Shown here in pieces: positions 8,744-17,287 of a stretch of 64,000 bases of DNA (position 1 is its first letter; each line of letters starts with the position of its first letter). Source of the DNA: Catenovulum sediminis (lineage in GTDB: Bacteria; Pseudomonadota; Gammaproteobacteria; Enterobacterales; Alteromonadaceae). The stretch is taken from NCBI RefSeq assembly GCF_040270295.1, contig NZ_JBELOE010000284.1, one strand, 5' to 3'. A program made the translations under genes and the position numbers. The notes under the pieces are model-generated. The model had not been told where the DNA came from, searched no databases, and saw only the letters and a list, made by a program, of their open reading frames with translations.

Positions 8744-10453
8744 TTACGGCCCTAAATAACGTGCTTTTTTGTTGGCTTTTAGTTTGGTAATGTCTACTAA
8801 AACCAAGCCATCTATACAGTCTGCAAAGTCTGGATCGACACCAAAGTCTAAAAACTCGACGCCTCCTTCTTCACAAAGCTCGCTATACTGTTTGTATAAA
8901 GTCGGAACGCTCGTGCCCATATTTGCCAGCATTGACTTTAGCTTGATAAAGTCTTGCTTGTAATCGTTACCGCTAAACTCAGTTTTTAATACTGACAACA
9001 CGTCATTTGGTATCTGATATGGTTGTTTAGAGCTGGCAATATCAGAATGGCGCTGAAAGTAGAGTTTATAAAAGTATACCATCAGATCTTTAGCCGATTT
9101 TGGCATGCTATTACTCATACTCACCGGACCAAACAAATATTTTATTTCCGGGTGTTTTTTCAAAAATGCGCCTATCCCATACCAGAGATAATCTAAACTG
9201 CGCATGCCCCAGTACCTAGGTTGTACAAAACTTCGGCCCAATTCCAGTCCCTGGCTGAAGTATTTTTGCATTGCTTCGCCATAGTTAAACAAGGAATCTG
9301 TATATAATCCCTTTTGTCCTTTTTCTGAGGCTATTTCATGCGTTCGTCCCAGTCGATATGCGCCTACAATTTCGGCATTTTGATTGTCCCAAAGGATAAG
9401 ATGTTCATAATATGCATCATATTTATCGATATCACGACGTTTACCACTGCCCTCTCCAACGGCTCTAAAGGCTACTTCTCGTAAACGACCGATTTCACGC
9501 ATAATCGGTGAACTATCCGTAAAGCGGTATAAATAAATATCCTTGTTATCGCTTGTTTGGCCTAGCAGTTCACAGTTATATATTGCTTGCCTTAATTCGT
9601 CTTTGTTTTCTGCGCGTGCAATCGCCGATTCAGTGACAAAACAACCTTTTTTCTTTTGCCCAATTCGATATAAATGACGTTGGAAGAGACGTATTTTTTC
9701 TTTATTGGTTAACTGGCTGCCTTTAAAGCTGTCATAGGGAATTATTTCACCTACTTTAACCGGCATGTTTTTATCTTGCTGGCGGAACATTTCTTTAACT
9801 AAAAACAAAGTTGAAAGGGGCTTGTACAACATGGACAGGAAATAAAAAGAAAGTGAGTTTTTTCCTTGTACATGAATCGGCACTATTGGCGCCTGCGTAG
9901 CTAATGCGAGTTTTAGAAAACCACCATTCCATTTACTGTCTCGGATACCAACTGGCTTTAAACGGGAAACTTCACCTGCGGGAAATATGATGACTGCACC
10001 ATTATTATTTAAATACGATTGGATGCCACGAATGTTTTCTCGCGCTGTCTTACCCCCCATATTGTTGACAGGGAGTAATAAATTTTGCAGAGGATCAATT
10101 GTCATTAATAACTCGTTAGCGACAACTTTAAAGTCTTTTCTAACTTCACTCATTAGTTTTATTAAGGCTAAACCATCAAGTGAGCCTATCGGATGATTAG
10201 CGATGATGACACATTTTCCGTGGCTGGGTATTCGTTCTAAATCACGGGCTGCTATCGTGTAACTAAAGTCAAAATAATCTAGGACTTGTTCGACAAAGTC
10301 GAGGCCCGTTAAATGAGGGTATAGTTCGCCAAACTCGATAAATTCGCGCTCGTGTAATAATCGACGCAGCGCCATTCGGGTTACTGAGCTTAATAATGGG
10401 TGCTTTTGTAACTGTGGTAGATTTTTTTCAATGACTTGTTCTACGGTAAACAT
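8744..10453 (-). CDS. Lysophospholipid acyltransferase fused to an OlsB/hemolysin-like acyltransferase domain
   Basis: 569 residues with two acyltransferase modules. The first is PlsC-like, with the substrate motif NHPIGSLDG (H87, D93; one residue longer than the canonical HX4D) and FPAGEVSR near 157-164. The second, about 290-445, resembles the GNAT-fold 'putative hemolysin' family that N-acylates ornithine (OlsB), with EVAFRAVGEGSG and LELGRSFVQPRYWG. Such fusions are associated with ornithine-lipid or related aminolipid synthesis at the inner membrane; the exact substrate is not shown by the sequence. A hairpin just upstream encloses the ribosome-binding site (separate entry). Confidence 0.82.
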   Translation of the reverse strand: MFTVEQVIEKNLPQLQKHPLLSSVTRMALRRLLHEREFIEFGELYPHLTGLDFVEQVLDYFDFSYTIAARDLERIPSHGKCVIIANHPIGSLDGLALIKLMSEVRKDFKVVANELLMTIDPLQNLLLPVNNMGGKTARENIRGIQSYLNNNGAVIIFPAGEVSRLKPVGIRDSKWNGGFLKLALATQAPIVPIHVQGKNSLSFYFLSMLYKPLSTLFLVKEMFRQQDKNMPVKVGEIIPYDSFKGSQLTNKEKIRLFQRHLYRIGQKKKGCFVTESAIARAENKDELRQAIYNCELLGQTSDNKDIYLYRFTDSSPIMREIGRLREVAFRAVGEGSGKRRDIDKYDAYYEHLILWDNQNAEIVGAYRLGRTHEIASEKGQKGLYTDSLFNYGEAMQKYFSQGLELGRSFVQPRYWGMRSLDYLWYGIGAFLKKHPEIKYLFGPVSMSNSMPKSAKDLMVYFYKLYFQRHSDIASSKQPYQIPNDVLSVLKTEFSGNDYKQDFIKLKSMLANMGTSVPTLYKQYSELCEEGGVEFLDFGVDPDFADCIDGLVLVDITKLKANKKARYLGP

Positions 10454-10471
10454 ACAAGGAACTCCTGATAT

Positions 10472-10491
10472 CCATCAGGAGCATCCTAAAC
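10472..10491 (-). promoter_or_regulatory. Hairpin that includes the acyltransferase Shine-Dalgarno
   Basis: On the minus strand an 8-bp perfect stem (CTCCTGAT, 4-nt loop, ATCAGGAG) ends with AGGAG, the most likely ribosome-binding site for the ATG at 10453, about 12-18 nt away. Folding would pair the AGGAG with CTCCT and could lower translation. Seen directly; the regulatory role is inference. Confidence 0.45.
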
Positions 10492-10575
10492 TTTTTTTGT
10501 GACTTCAAAGTGCCATTTTTATGTCAGTTTTGTTGCTGATTTTTTATACCATGATGGCTGCTTTAGTGAAGCGCA

Positions 10576-11382
10576 TCAAGCTGCTTGGTTTGCAGGAGTG
10601 ACTGGCGCAAAATCACTAAACTGAGTTAAACTTTGCACGGTTTCAGTCCAATAAATCAGTTCAATACTACCATCTAGGTTTTCGGCTAACATGGTACAAT
10701 TTTCCAACCAGTCACCATCGTTGCAGTACAAAATATCATCTCGATAAATCATATCTGGTTGGTGTATATGGCCACACACAATGCCATCGGTTCCTCGCGC
10801 TTTAGCGTACTCTATTGCTGCATCTTGATAACGTTTTATCGCTTCATTTGCGCCTTTGACACGGCTTTTGATATAGCCAGCAAGTGACCAATATCCCCAA
10901 CCAAATCGTTTACGTGTGGCATAGCATACGCGGTTGAGAAAGAGTAAAAAGTCGTACAATACATCGCCCAACCTGGATTGCCATTTTCCAAGGCAAACCT
11001 TGCCGTCAAAAACATCACCATGAATAACCAATAGTTTTTTGTCTTGTAACGTGGTATGAACGTAATCTTGATGAATTTCGATATCGGCGAATGTCATACC
11101 AATATATTTGCGGACTTTTTCGTCATGGTTGCCCGGAATATAGATGACCCGAGTGCCTTGTTTTGCTTTATCTATCAGCGTATCAACCACCTGATTATGT
11201 AACTTCGGCCAGCTAAAGCGACGTTCCAGTGCCCAGATGTCGATAATATCACCTACCAGGTAAATTGTTTTAGCTTCCACTTTATTGAGCAGATCTAATA
11301 GGTATTGTGCTTTGCAATCCTTGCAGCCAAGGTGAATGTCAGATAACCAAATAGTTTGGTATTTACTTTTTTTTGGTGCCAT
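10576..11382 (-). CDS. Metallophosphoesterase, LpxH-like (UDP-2,3-diacylglucosamine diphosphatase family)
   Basis: 268 residues. The calcineurin-like metal motifs are all present: D15-x-H17 in LSDIHLG, GDIID near 45, GNHDE near 87, a distal His segment LLVIHGDVFDG and the C-terminal GHIHQPD. COG2908 members hydrolyse UDP-2,3-diacylglucosamine in lipid A synthesis, but the length and the long helical insert (about 135-185) resemble LpxH-like relatives rather than classical LpxH of about 240 residues, so the substrate is uncertain. It precedes the acyltransferase gene on the same strand, which keeps a lipid-related theme. The start codon is inside a 10-bp inverted repeat (see next entry). Confidence 0.8.
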   Translation of the reverse strand: MAPKKSKYQTIWLSDIHLGCKDCKAQYLLDLLNKVEAKTIYLVGDIIDIWALERRFSWPKLHNQVVDTLIDKAKQGTRVIYIPGNHDEKVRKYIGMTFADIEIHQDYVHTTLQDKKLLVIHGDVFDGKVCLGKWQSRLGDVLYDFLLFLNRVCYATRKRFGWGYWSLAGYIKSRVKGANEAIKRYQDAAIEYAKARGTDGIVCGHIHQPDMIYRDDILYCNDGDWLENCTMLAENLDGSIELIYWTETVQSLTQFSDFAPVTPANQAA

Positions 11383-11414
11383 GCTTAACCCCCTGTTTTA
11401 GGGATTAAGCATGG
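11379..11414 (-). promoter_or_regulatory. Inverted repeat enclosing the LpxH-like start codon, with a 4-codon leader ORF
   Basis: CCATGCTTAA and its perfect complement TTAAGCATGG are 16 nt apart. The right arm contains the gene's ATG and the loop contains the purine-rich ribosome site AGGGGG. The left arm contains another ATG that opens a five-codon frame (Met-Leu-Asn-Pro-stop) ending before the ribosome site. The structure could control initiation. Confidence 0.45.
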
Positions 11415-11485
11415 TCATTCGAAGTTAAAATTAATTGACTATTTAATGAACATTTAATGAAGGGCGCTCAAATCGTACGATAGCA

Positions 11486-11953
11486 TTATGGTGATGTTTC
11501 TAAGTAAAGAGAGATTGCTGAGAAAAAACCTCGTTGTTCAACAATATCAAAGCGGTTACATTGACGTTCGTTTTGGAGTGTGGTGCACAAATACAACCAA
11601 CGACTGGCGTTATCTATTTGCACATCGGCATTGGTATCTAACATAAAATCTTTGCTGCCAAATCGGCTGGGTATGTAAATGCTTTCTGCAACCACCCCTA
11701 ATTTCTCATAAACTATCACCTGTGGGTAGGGTAGAAACATCGCGACTATCAGCAGTAATGCCATTAAATACCATTTGGTGTTGCGCTTTTTTTTCATCTG
11801 TGGGTGAGACGCTTGTTCAGCGTTTTGAATTTGTGCTAACTTTTGCTGAATTAACGCTTGTTGACGTTCAATTGCCGCTTGTTGTTTTTTTTGCACCAAC
11901 TGTTTTTGATACGTTTGTTTATCTAATAAACGTTGTTTTTGCGAATTACTCAT
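11486..11953 (-). CDS. Small single-pass membrane protein with Gln/Lys-rich coiled coil, unknown function
   Basis: 155 residues that I do not recognise. Residues 1-55 are almost wholly Gln, Lys, Ala, Leu and Arg, a strong coiled-coil candidate on the cytoplasmic side. A single membrane segment at about 61-76 follows, then a periplasmic tail of about 75 residues with two cysteines in LCTTLQNERQC. The start overlaps the end of the M28-like gene by 8 bp, so the two are translationally coupled. A chaperone or scaffold for that secreted protein would be a guess. Confidence 0.6.
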   Translation of the reverse strand: MSNSQKQRLLDKQTYQKQLVQKKQQAAIERQQALIQQKLAQIQNAEQASHPQMKKKRNTKWYLMALLLIVAMFLPYPQVIVYEKLGVVAESIYIPSRFGSKDFMLDTNADVQIDNASRWLYLCTTLQNERQCNRFDIVEQRGFFSAISLYLETSP

Positions 11954-13397
11954 CTTCTGCTCTAATCTCGTTGTTTGAATCGGCTGAGATAGTTTGCTTT
12001 TGTCTTTTTAATTCAGTATTTCTAAAATCAATATCAGTACTGGCTACTGCATATACAAAGATACTATAAGCCGCGACATTTTGCTGCAAAGATTCAAGGC
12101 TTATTTTATCAAATGTATCGTTGGCTGAATGTAAAAAGCGAAAATATTGGCTAGCGTCCTGCACCCAATTAAAAATAGGCACCTGTTGCTCTAGTAGGTA
12201 ACTTGAATTCGCGCCGCCTGCACTTTGATTGTGCCCTCGCTCTATTGTTAAATCGGCCACTAGATTGTGGATATAGTCAGCATATTTAAGTTTGTCAGCT
12301 GCCACCATAGTATCTAAACGGATAATATTACCACTGCCCATATCAGGCTCTGTAGCAACCACGACATTCGCTAACGAATCTTGATGTTGATTAACATACG
12401 CTTGAATGCCTATTGGGCTGAGCATGGTGGAAGAGACGAATACGATTTTAAGCTTTCTTTTTAATTGTGTTTGTAAGCTGCTGAGCTGTTTGATTACACC
12501 TAATATAATGCCAACACCCGCACCATTGTCCAACGCCCCTGCACCTAAGTCCCAAGAGTCAATATGAGTCAGTAGTAGTACTTCTTCTAAGGTTTTTTCG
12601 GCCGCCGGTAAAGTGGCAATTAAGTTATAAGTAGGCAGCCACGCATTTTCACTATTATCGATGCTTAAATTGAGCGTAACAGGCAGATTACGCGAAAATA
12701 ATCTATCTAATAAATCGGCATCGGCAGCTGAAACAGCAGCTGCTGGTATTTTAGCAACCGAGCTGTGGTATTGAATTGCCCCTGTGTGAGCAGTTCTCGA
12801 ATTGTTAGTGGTTATTGAACGAATGATAACGGCTAGTGCACCTTTTTGTGCCGCTATGATAGGCGCTTTTTGCCGTAATTTGACTGCTTTAAGATAATCG
12901 TTAGCGGTTTTTTCAGGGTTGAGCTTTCTTGCAAGATAAACGATTTTGCCTTGTACATCTTCGTTGTTTGAATTTTGCAGATGGTCGAGTGAGCTAAAAC
13001 GCACCACTTTAGCTTCAATGCCAGTTATTGGGGTTGGGATGCTACCCCCCAATGAGACGACTTCCAACTGGTGGTTGTAAGGTGCCAGTACTTCCGCTTG
13101 GGCGCTTTTTCGACGCCAGTTTCTAGCTTGTACCGCCTGTTTTTTGATGTCTTGGATGCCAAGCGCGATGAGTTCTTGTTGTAACCAGTTTAAAGCTTGT
13201 TGTTCCTTGTTTGTGCCGGCCATTCTGGCACCGAACTGTGTCGTTAAAGCTTCCACTTTATGATAAGCAAAGTCGTCGGCTAGCGCTTCTTGCCTGATTT
13301 TTTCTAATGTTTTTATGTCGATAGGCGGGACAGCATACGCTGTATTGAAAATCGAAAGCAGCAAGCAGGTCAAGAGTAATAAGTATTTTAGATGCAT
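11946..13397 (-). CDS. M28-family peptidase-like protein lacking the catalytic Glu-Glu pair
   Basis: 483 residues with a signal peptide (about 1-22, ending AYA), a PA-like insert at about 100-250 and an M28 aminopeptidase domain from about 255. Metal-site residues are visible: H278 in THIDSWD, D290 in ALDNGAG, E350 in ATEPDMGS and H423 in HSANDTFDK. The segment that in active M28 enzymes carries the EE pair (second Glu a metal ligand, first the general base) reads FVSSTMLSP, so T324-M325 replace it. The protein should be exported but is probably inactive as a conventional dizinc peptidase, or uses a changed mechanism. The surrounding sequence aligns without a gap, so this is not a frameshift. 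Confidence 0.82.
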   Translation of the reverse strand: MHLKYLLLLTCLLLSIFNTAYAVPPIDIKTLEKIRQEALADDFAYHKVEALTTQFGARMAGTNKEQQALNWLQQELIALGIQDIKKQAVQARNWRRKSAQAEVLAPYNHQLEVVSLGGSIPTPITGIEAKVVRFSSLDHLQNSNNEDVQGKIVYLARKLNPEKTANDYLKAVKLRQKAPIIAAQKGALAVIIRSITTNNSRTAHTGAIQYHSSVAKIPAAAVSAADADLLDRLFSRNLPVTLNLSIDNSENAWLPTYNLIATLPAAEKTLEEVLLLTHIDSWDLGAGALDNGAGVGIILGVIKQLSSLQTQLKRKLKIVFVSSTMLSPIGIQAYVNQHQDSLANVVVATEPDMGSGNIIRLDTMVAADKLKYADYIHNLVADLTIERGHNQSAGGANSSYLLEQQVPIFNWVQDASQYFRFLHSANDTFDKISLESLQQNVAAYSIFVYAVASTDIDFRNTELKRQKQTISADSNNEIRAEDE

Positions 13398-13522
13398 GGA
13401 TTTATATCGAATTAATTTTAATATAAGCTAAACTGAATATTAGAGCAGTTCTGCACTCGCTTTACCAGTTAGATTGATAGGCTATTAATAAAATTCGCAT
13501 AATTAGGTAGGCTGATATTTGA

Positions 13523-13828
13523 ATGACACCTCAATTAATTGATAATTTACAAGGGAAAGCGCAGGAAGCCGCCAATTTGATGAAAACATTGGCAAACCCA
13601 AACCGTTTGATGGTTTTATGTATGCTGGTTAATCAGGAAATGTGTGTGAGTGAATTGAATGCGAAAGTCCCTCTGAGTCAATCAGCGCTCAGTCAACAAC
13701 TGGCTTGGTTACGGAAACAGGATTTAGTCGCTACGAGGCGTCAATCTCAGACTATTTATTACTCAATTAAACGCAATGAAGTTAAGTTGTTACTGAATAC
13801 ATTGCACAGTATTTATTGTGCTGAGTGA
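13523..13828 (+). CDS. ArsR-family repressor, YgaV/BigR-like
   Basis: 101 residues of winged helix-turn-helix. It has the ALAxPNRLxVLC helix, recognition helix LSQSALSQQLAWLRKQDL and wing TRRQSQTIYYSIK. It resembles E. coli YgaV over its whole length, including the ending TLHSIYCAE. Two cysteines, C33 and C41, flank the helix after the dimer region and C99 is near the end. C41/C99 are close to the Cys pair that BigR/SqrR-type sensors use for sulfide or redox sensing, so a thiol-based switch is plausible. The stop is 4 bp before the likely ATG of the GGDEF-EAL gene, so it probably controls its own operon. Confidence 0.82.
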   Translation: MTPQLIDNLQGKAQEAANLMKTLANPNRLMVLCMLVNQEMCVSELNAKVPLSQSALSQQLAWLRKQDLVATRRQSQTIYYSIKRNEVKLLLNTLHSIYCAE

Positions 13829-13832
13829 AGTC

Positions 13833-16748
13833 ATGACGACTGATTTTGGATTTGTCGTTAATCTTTTTCACATTACCGTTGGTATCTTATTGCTGGCGGC
13901 GGTGGTGTTAACAGCCTTGGTGTTTGTCCGTAAACAGCAAGTAAGAATACTCTCTCTTGCTGTGATGTGTCTCATTGCCGCGGTGTTTCAATATTTAACA
14001 GCAGAGCAGCTGTCTACCAGTGAGCTGATGCACAGTATAGAGCTTCGCCGATTACGAAACTATGCTGCGATGCTTTTTCCATTTTTTATCTTGTTGTTTA
14101 TCTGTAGCTTTAAAGTGATAAATTGGGCTAAACCCACACTGTTCGTGGCTGCAGCTGTTTCCCTTGTTTTTATCGCCTTAAACTACCTGATGCCTTTTAC
14201 TACTTTATTTGTTGAGCCGCCCGTTTTAGCGACACAACTCTGGGGTGAATATACTTATTATTATTTGCAAGGCACACCCAGCCTTGTGAGTAGTTTGTTT
14301 TATATTTACTTTTCTGTCGTGGTATCTATTGCATTATATGGTGCTTTTAGGATGTATGTGACGGGTAAAAAGTTGGTCGCAGTGGCACTCGCTTGTTATT
14401 TTTTGCTGCAGTTTGCTTTTACTTTGTATAACCGATTTACCGATTATGGGCTATTGAATGCGGTGCAAACAGACGGTTTCGCGTTTTTAGTCTTCTTATC
14501 TTTTATCTGTACTGCAATGATAGTTGATTATCAAAAAGCTACGAATAATCTCTATCAAAAAACAATTTCTTTATCGCGTGAAGTTAAAGTCCGCGCGCAA
14601 CTTGAAGCAGAAAAAATGAAACTGGTACAGTTGGTCGAGCAAGAGCCGATAGCGACTCAGGTTATCGATTCGTCCGGTGTGGTCATTCAAGCAAATAAAA
14701 GCAGTTTGGAGTTTTGGCAAGCCGATTTAGTGCAGCAAAAATTTAACCTGCTGGCGTTTGTGCAGAAAGTTTGTGAGAAGAATGGGGTAGAATTAGATTT
14801 ATCCGACTCTAATTTCAGTATTCCCGATCTTGATGTCTCTTCTATTAATAAGGATGAATGGCCTAATAAAATTATATGCAAATGGCTTCGGGTTTATGTT
14901 TTTGGCATGACCGGAACACAAGAAGAGCAAGCAACTCAGCAATATTGTATACGCGTGCGAGATATTTCAAACGAGCAATATGTTCAATCTGCAATTAAGC
15001 AAATAGCTCAAGGTGTTGTCGGTAGACGAGGGGAAGACTTTTTCCAAACAATGACCTTGTGTTTAAATCAGATATTTTCTTCTGATTATGCATTTGTTTC
15101 TAAGTTAACGGATGACAAGCAAAAAATGCTGACACTGTCGGTCGCGCAGCAGCAAAATATTGTTGATAACTTTACTTATCAGTTAAAACATACACCATGC
15201 GAAGATGCATTGAAAAAAGATGTTTGTTGGTATGCTCAGGGCGTTCAGCAGCATTATCCGAACGACATTATGCTGCAGGAAATGGCAATAGAAGGCTATA
15301 TCGGTAGCGCTTTAAAAGACAGCAACGATAATGTGATTGGAATATTGGTTGTTTTGAGTTTGAAAAAATTAAACTTGAATAAGCAGGTGCATGAAATTAT
15401 TGATATTTTCACGACCCGTGCGGCAGCTGAATTGCAAATGCAACAGGCAGAGCACGACATTCGCATGTTGGCTTACCACGATTATTTAACTGAGTTACCC
15501 AACCGCGCAAATTTATTAGAGCAGCTAGGGCGATATTTAAAAAGGGCTAAACAACACCAGCACGCAGCACTTCTATTACTGGATTTAGACAACTTTAAAT
15601 ATGTCAATGACTCTTTGGGTGATGATGTTGCAGATGAATTATTACGAGCGATCGGCCGACGCTTGTCAGATTTAAATGAAGCATTAGTTGCGCGATATGG
15701 AGGGGATGAGTTTGTTATCGTATCTCAATTTGAATCGGCAGAGTGTATTGAGCTGTATGCTCATAAGCTGGCGAAAAAAATAATAGATATCGTTGCCGCG
15801 CCAGTTCAAATTGGTGAGCGTATTGTCAATATCGCGACCAGTATCGGAATCTGTATTTTCCCACAACAAAGTCAGGAAAAGCTGGAAATATTAAGGTTTG
15901 CTGAAACGGCTTTATTGCAAGCCAAGAAAAAAGGTCGTGGTAGTTTTTATTTATTTGACCCTAAATTTCAACAACAAATTGAGTCGCGTATAGCCTTAGA
16001 GGAAGACCTACGCCGAGCGATAGGCGAAGGTGAATTTAGTTTGATGTATCAACCTCAGGTTGATAAAAATGGCGTGATTTTGGGCGCGGAAGCGCTAATT
16101 CGCTGGATAAGTGAAAAAAACGGTTTTGTTTCACCTATGATATTTATTCCGTTGGCTGAAGAAAGTGGACTGATACATGCTATCGGTGACTGGGTTATCG
16201 AAAATGCTTTGAGTCAAATGGTGGTGTTTTCTCAGAGCAAAAACTTTCAAAGCATGTCGATAAATGTTTCTGCTTGGCAATTTGCTGACAATGCTTTTGT
16301 CTCAAAATTGATTGCTGCTAGTAAAAAGCATGCCGTAGAGCCAGGGCGTATTACGCTTGAATTAACTGAAACCGGGTTGCTGCAAAACATTCAAGAAGCG
16401 AGGAGTAAACTTACCCAATTAAGGGAAGCAGGGTTCAAAATTGCGCTGGATGATTTTGGCACAGGTTATTCGTCACTCTCTTATTTACGTGATTTACCAC
16501 TGGACGAACTTAAAATAGACAAAGCCTTTGTCGATGAAATTGACGGGGAAAGTTCGACGCCCTTAGTGGAATCTATGATTTCAATTGCACGACATTTAAG
16601 TCTGGATGTTGTTGCAGAAGGGGTTGAGCATCAAGTGCAATTACAGGCTTTGGTAGAAATGGGATGCGTGTATTTTCAAGGTTATCATTTCGCCAAACCC
16701 ATGCCGGCTAAAGCGCTGATTGAGCTGTTGCAAAAAGAGGTGGTTTAA
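13833..16748 (+). CDS. Membrane GGDEF-EAL bifunctional c-di-GMP enzyme
   Basis: 971 residues from ATG 13833; GTG 13818 is in frame and would overlap the repressor gene by 11 bp. The N terminus has six to seven hydrophobic helices within the first 230 residues, a MASE-like membrane sensor. A PAS-like region (about 265-385) and a GAF-like region (about 395-530) follow. GGDEF is intact (RYGGDEF, near residue 623) and so is EAL (AEALIRW, near 753; LTETGL, DDFGTGYSS, LKIDKAF, AEGVEH). Both synthesis and breakdown of c-di-GMP are possible; in many such proteins one activity dominates. It is coupled to the YgaV-like repressor and ends at a strong bidirectional terminator. Confidence 0.9.
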   Translation: MTTDFGFVVNLFHITVGILLLAAVVLTALVFVRKQQVRILSLAVMCLIAAVFQYLTAEQLSTSELMHSIELRRLRNYAAMLFPFFILLFICSFKVINWAKPTLFVAAAVSLVFIALNYLMPFTTLFVEPPVLATQLWGEYTYYYLQGTPSLVSSLFYIYFSVVVSIALYGAFRMYVTGKKLVAVALACYFLLQFAFTLYNRFTDYGLLNAVQTDGFAFLVFLSFICTAMIVDYQKATNNLYQKTISLSREVKVRAQLEAEKMKLVQLVEQEPIATQVIDSSGVVIQANKSSLEFWQADLVQQKFNLLAFVQKVCEKNGVELDLSDSNFSIPDLDVSSINKDEWPNKIICKWLRVYVFGMTGTQEEQATQQYCIRVRDISNEQYVQSAIKQIAQGVVGRRGEDFFQTMTLCLNQIFSSDYAFVSKLTDDKQKMLTLSVAQQQNIVDNFTYQLKHTPCEDALKKDVCWYAQGVQQHYPNDIMLQEMAIEGYIGSALKDSNDNVIGILVVLSLKKLNLNKQVHEIIDIFTTRAAAELQMQQAEHDIRMLAYHDYLTELPNRANLLEQLGRYLKRAKQHQHAALLLLDLDNFKYVNDSLGDDVADELLRAIGRRLSDLNEALVARYGGDEFVIVSQFESAECIELYAHKLAKKIIDIVAAPVQIGERIVNIATSIGICIFPQQSQEKLEILRFAETALLQAKKKGRGSFYLFDPKFQQQIESRIALEEDLRRAIGEGEFSLMYQPQVDKNGVILGAEALIRWISEKNGFVSPMIFIPLAEESGLIHAIGDWVIENALSQMVVFSQSKNFQSMSINVSAWQFADNAFVSKLIAASKKHAVEPGRITLELTETGLLQNIQEARSKLTQLREAGFKIALDDFGTGYSSLSYLRDLPLDELKIDKAFVDEIDGESSTPLVESMISIARHLSLDVVAEGVEHQVQLQALVEMGCVYFQGYHFAKPMPAKALIELLQKEVV

Positions 16749-16754
16749 AAATTA

Positions 16755-16789
16755 AAAAACCAGAACTGGTTGCCCAAATTCTGGTTTTT
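16755..16789. terminator. Bidirectional Rho-independent terminator between the GGDEF-EAL gene and rpsT
   Basis: An 11-bp stem (AAAAACCAGAA with TTCTGGTTTTT) and a 13-nt loop. T runs follow on the plus strand and, by symmetry, on the minus strand, serving both convergent genes. Confidence 0.88.
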
Positions 16790-16833
16790 TATGCTTATGC
16801 AAAAAACTAAGTTCTAGTTAATTTTATCAGCAA

Positions 16834-17094
16834 TTATAAAGCTTTAATCTGTGCAGCCAAACGGCTCTTATGACGTGCAGCTTTATTTTTGTGGATTAAA
16901 CCACGAGATGCGAAGCGATCTAAAATCGGTTGAACCGTTTGGAATGCAGCAGTTGCACCTTCTTTGTCACCAGCTGCAATAGCGGCAACAACTTTCTTTA
17001 AGTACGTACGCATCATTGAGCGGCGGCTTGCATTATGCTGGCGACTTTTCTCGGCTTGAACCGCACGCTTCTTAGCAGACTTGATGTTAGCCAA
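16834..17094 (-). CDS. rpsT: 30S ribosomal protein S20
   Basis: 86 residues, beginning with the conserved ANIKSAKKRAVQAEKSR and ending AARHKSRLAAQIKAL, the normal S20 length. The frame extends upstream, but the protein family fixes the start at the TTG codon 17094-17092, with an AGGAG ribosome site 7 nt before it. E. coli rpsT also starts with UUG, where the weak start is part of autoregulation by S20. S20 binds 16S rRNA early in small-subunit assembly. It is divergent from murJ and has its own short leader. Confidence 0.96.
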   Translation of the reverse strand: MANIKSAKKRAVQAEKSRQHNASRRSMMRTYLKKVVAAIAAGDKEGATAAFQTVQPILDRFASRGLIHKNKAARHKSRLAAQIKAL

Positions 17095-17287
17095 AACTAA
17101 ACTCCTAATAACTCGAAAATCAGGGATACCCTTTTCTAAAGGCGCGGAAATATGCCTGTAATTAGACAAAATGTCAATTCATTTTGCATAAAAAAGACAC
17201 TTAATAGTGTAATTAGTCAGTTTTAGCATTCTAATCCTATCTTTACAAGGTATACTGGCGCCTTTTCGGGTAAACAAGGGAATAATC

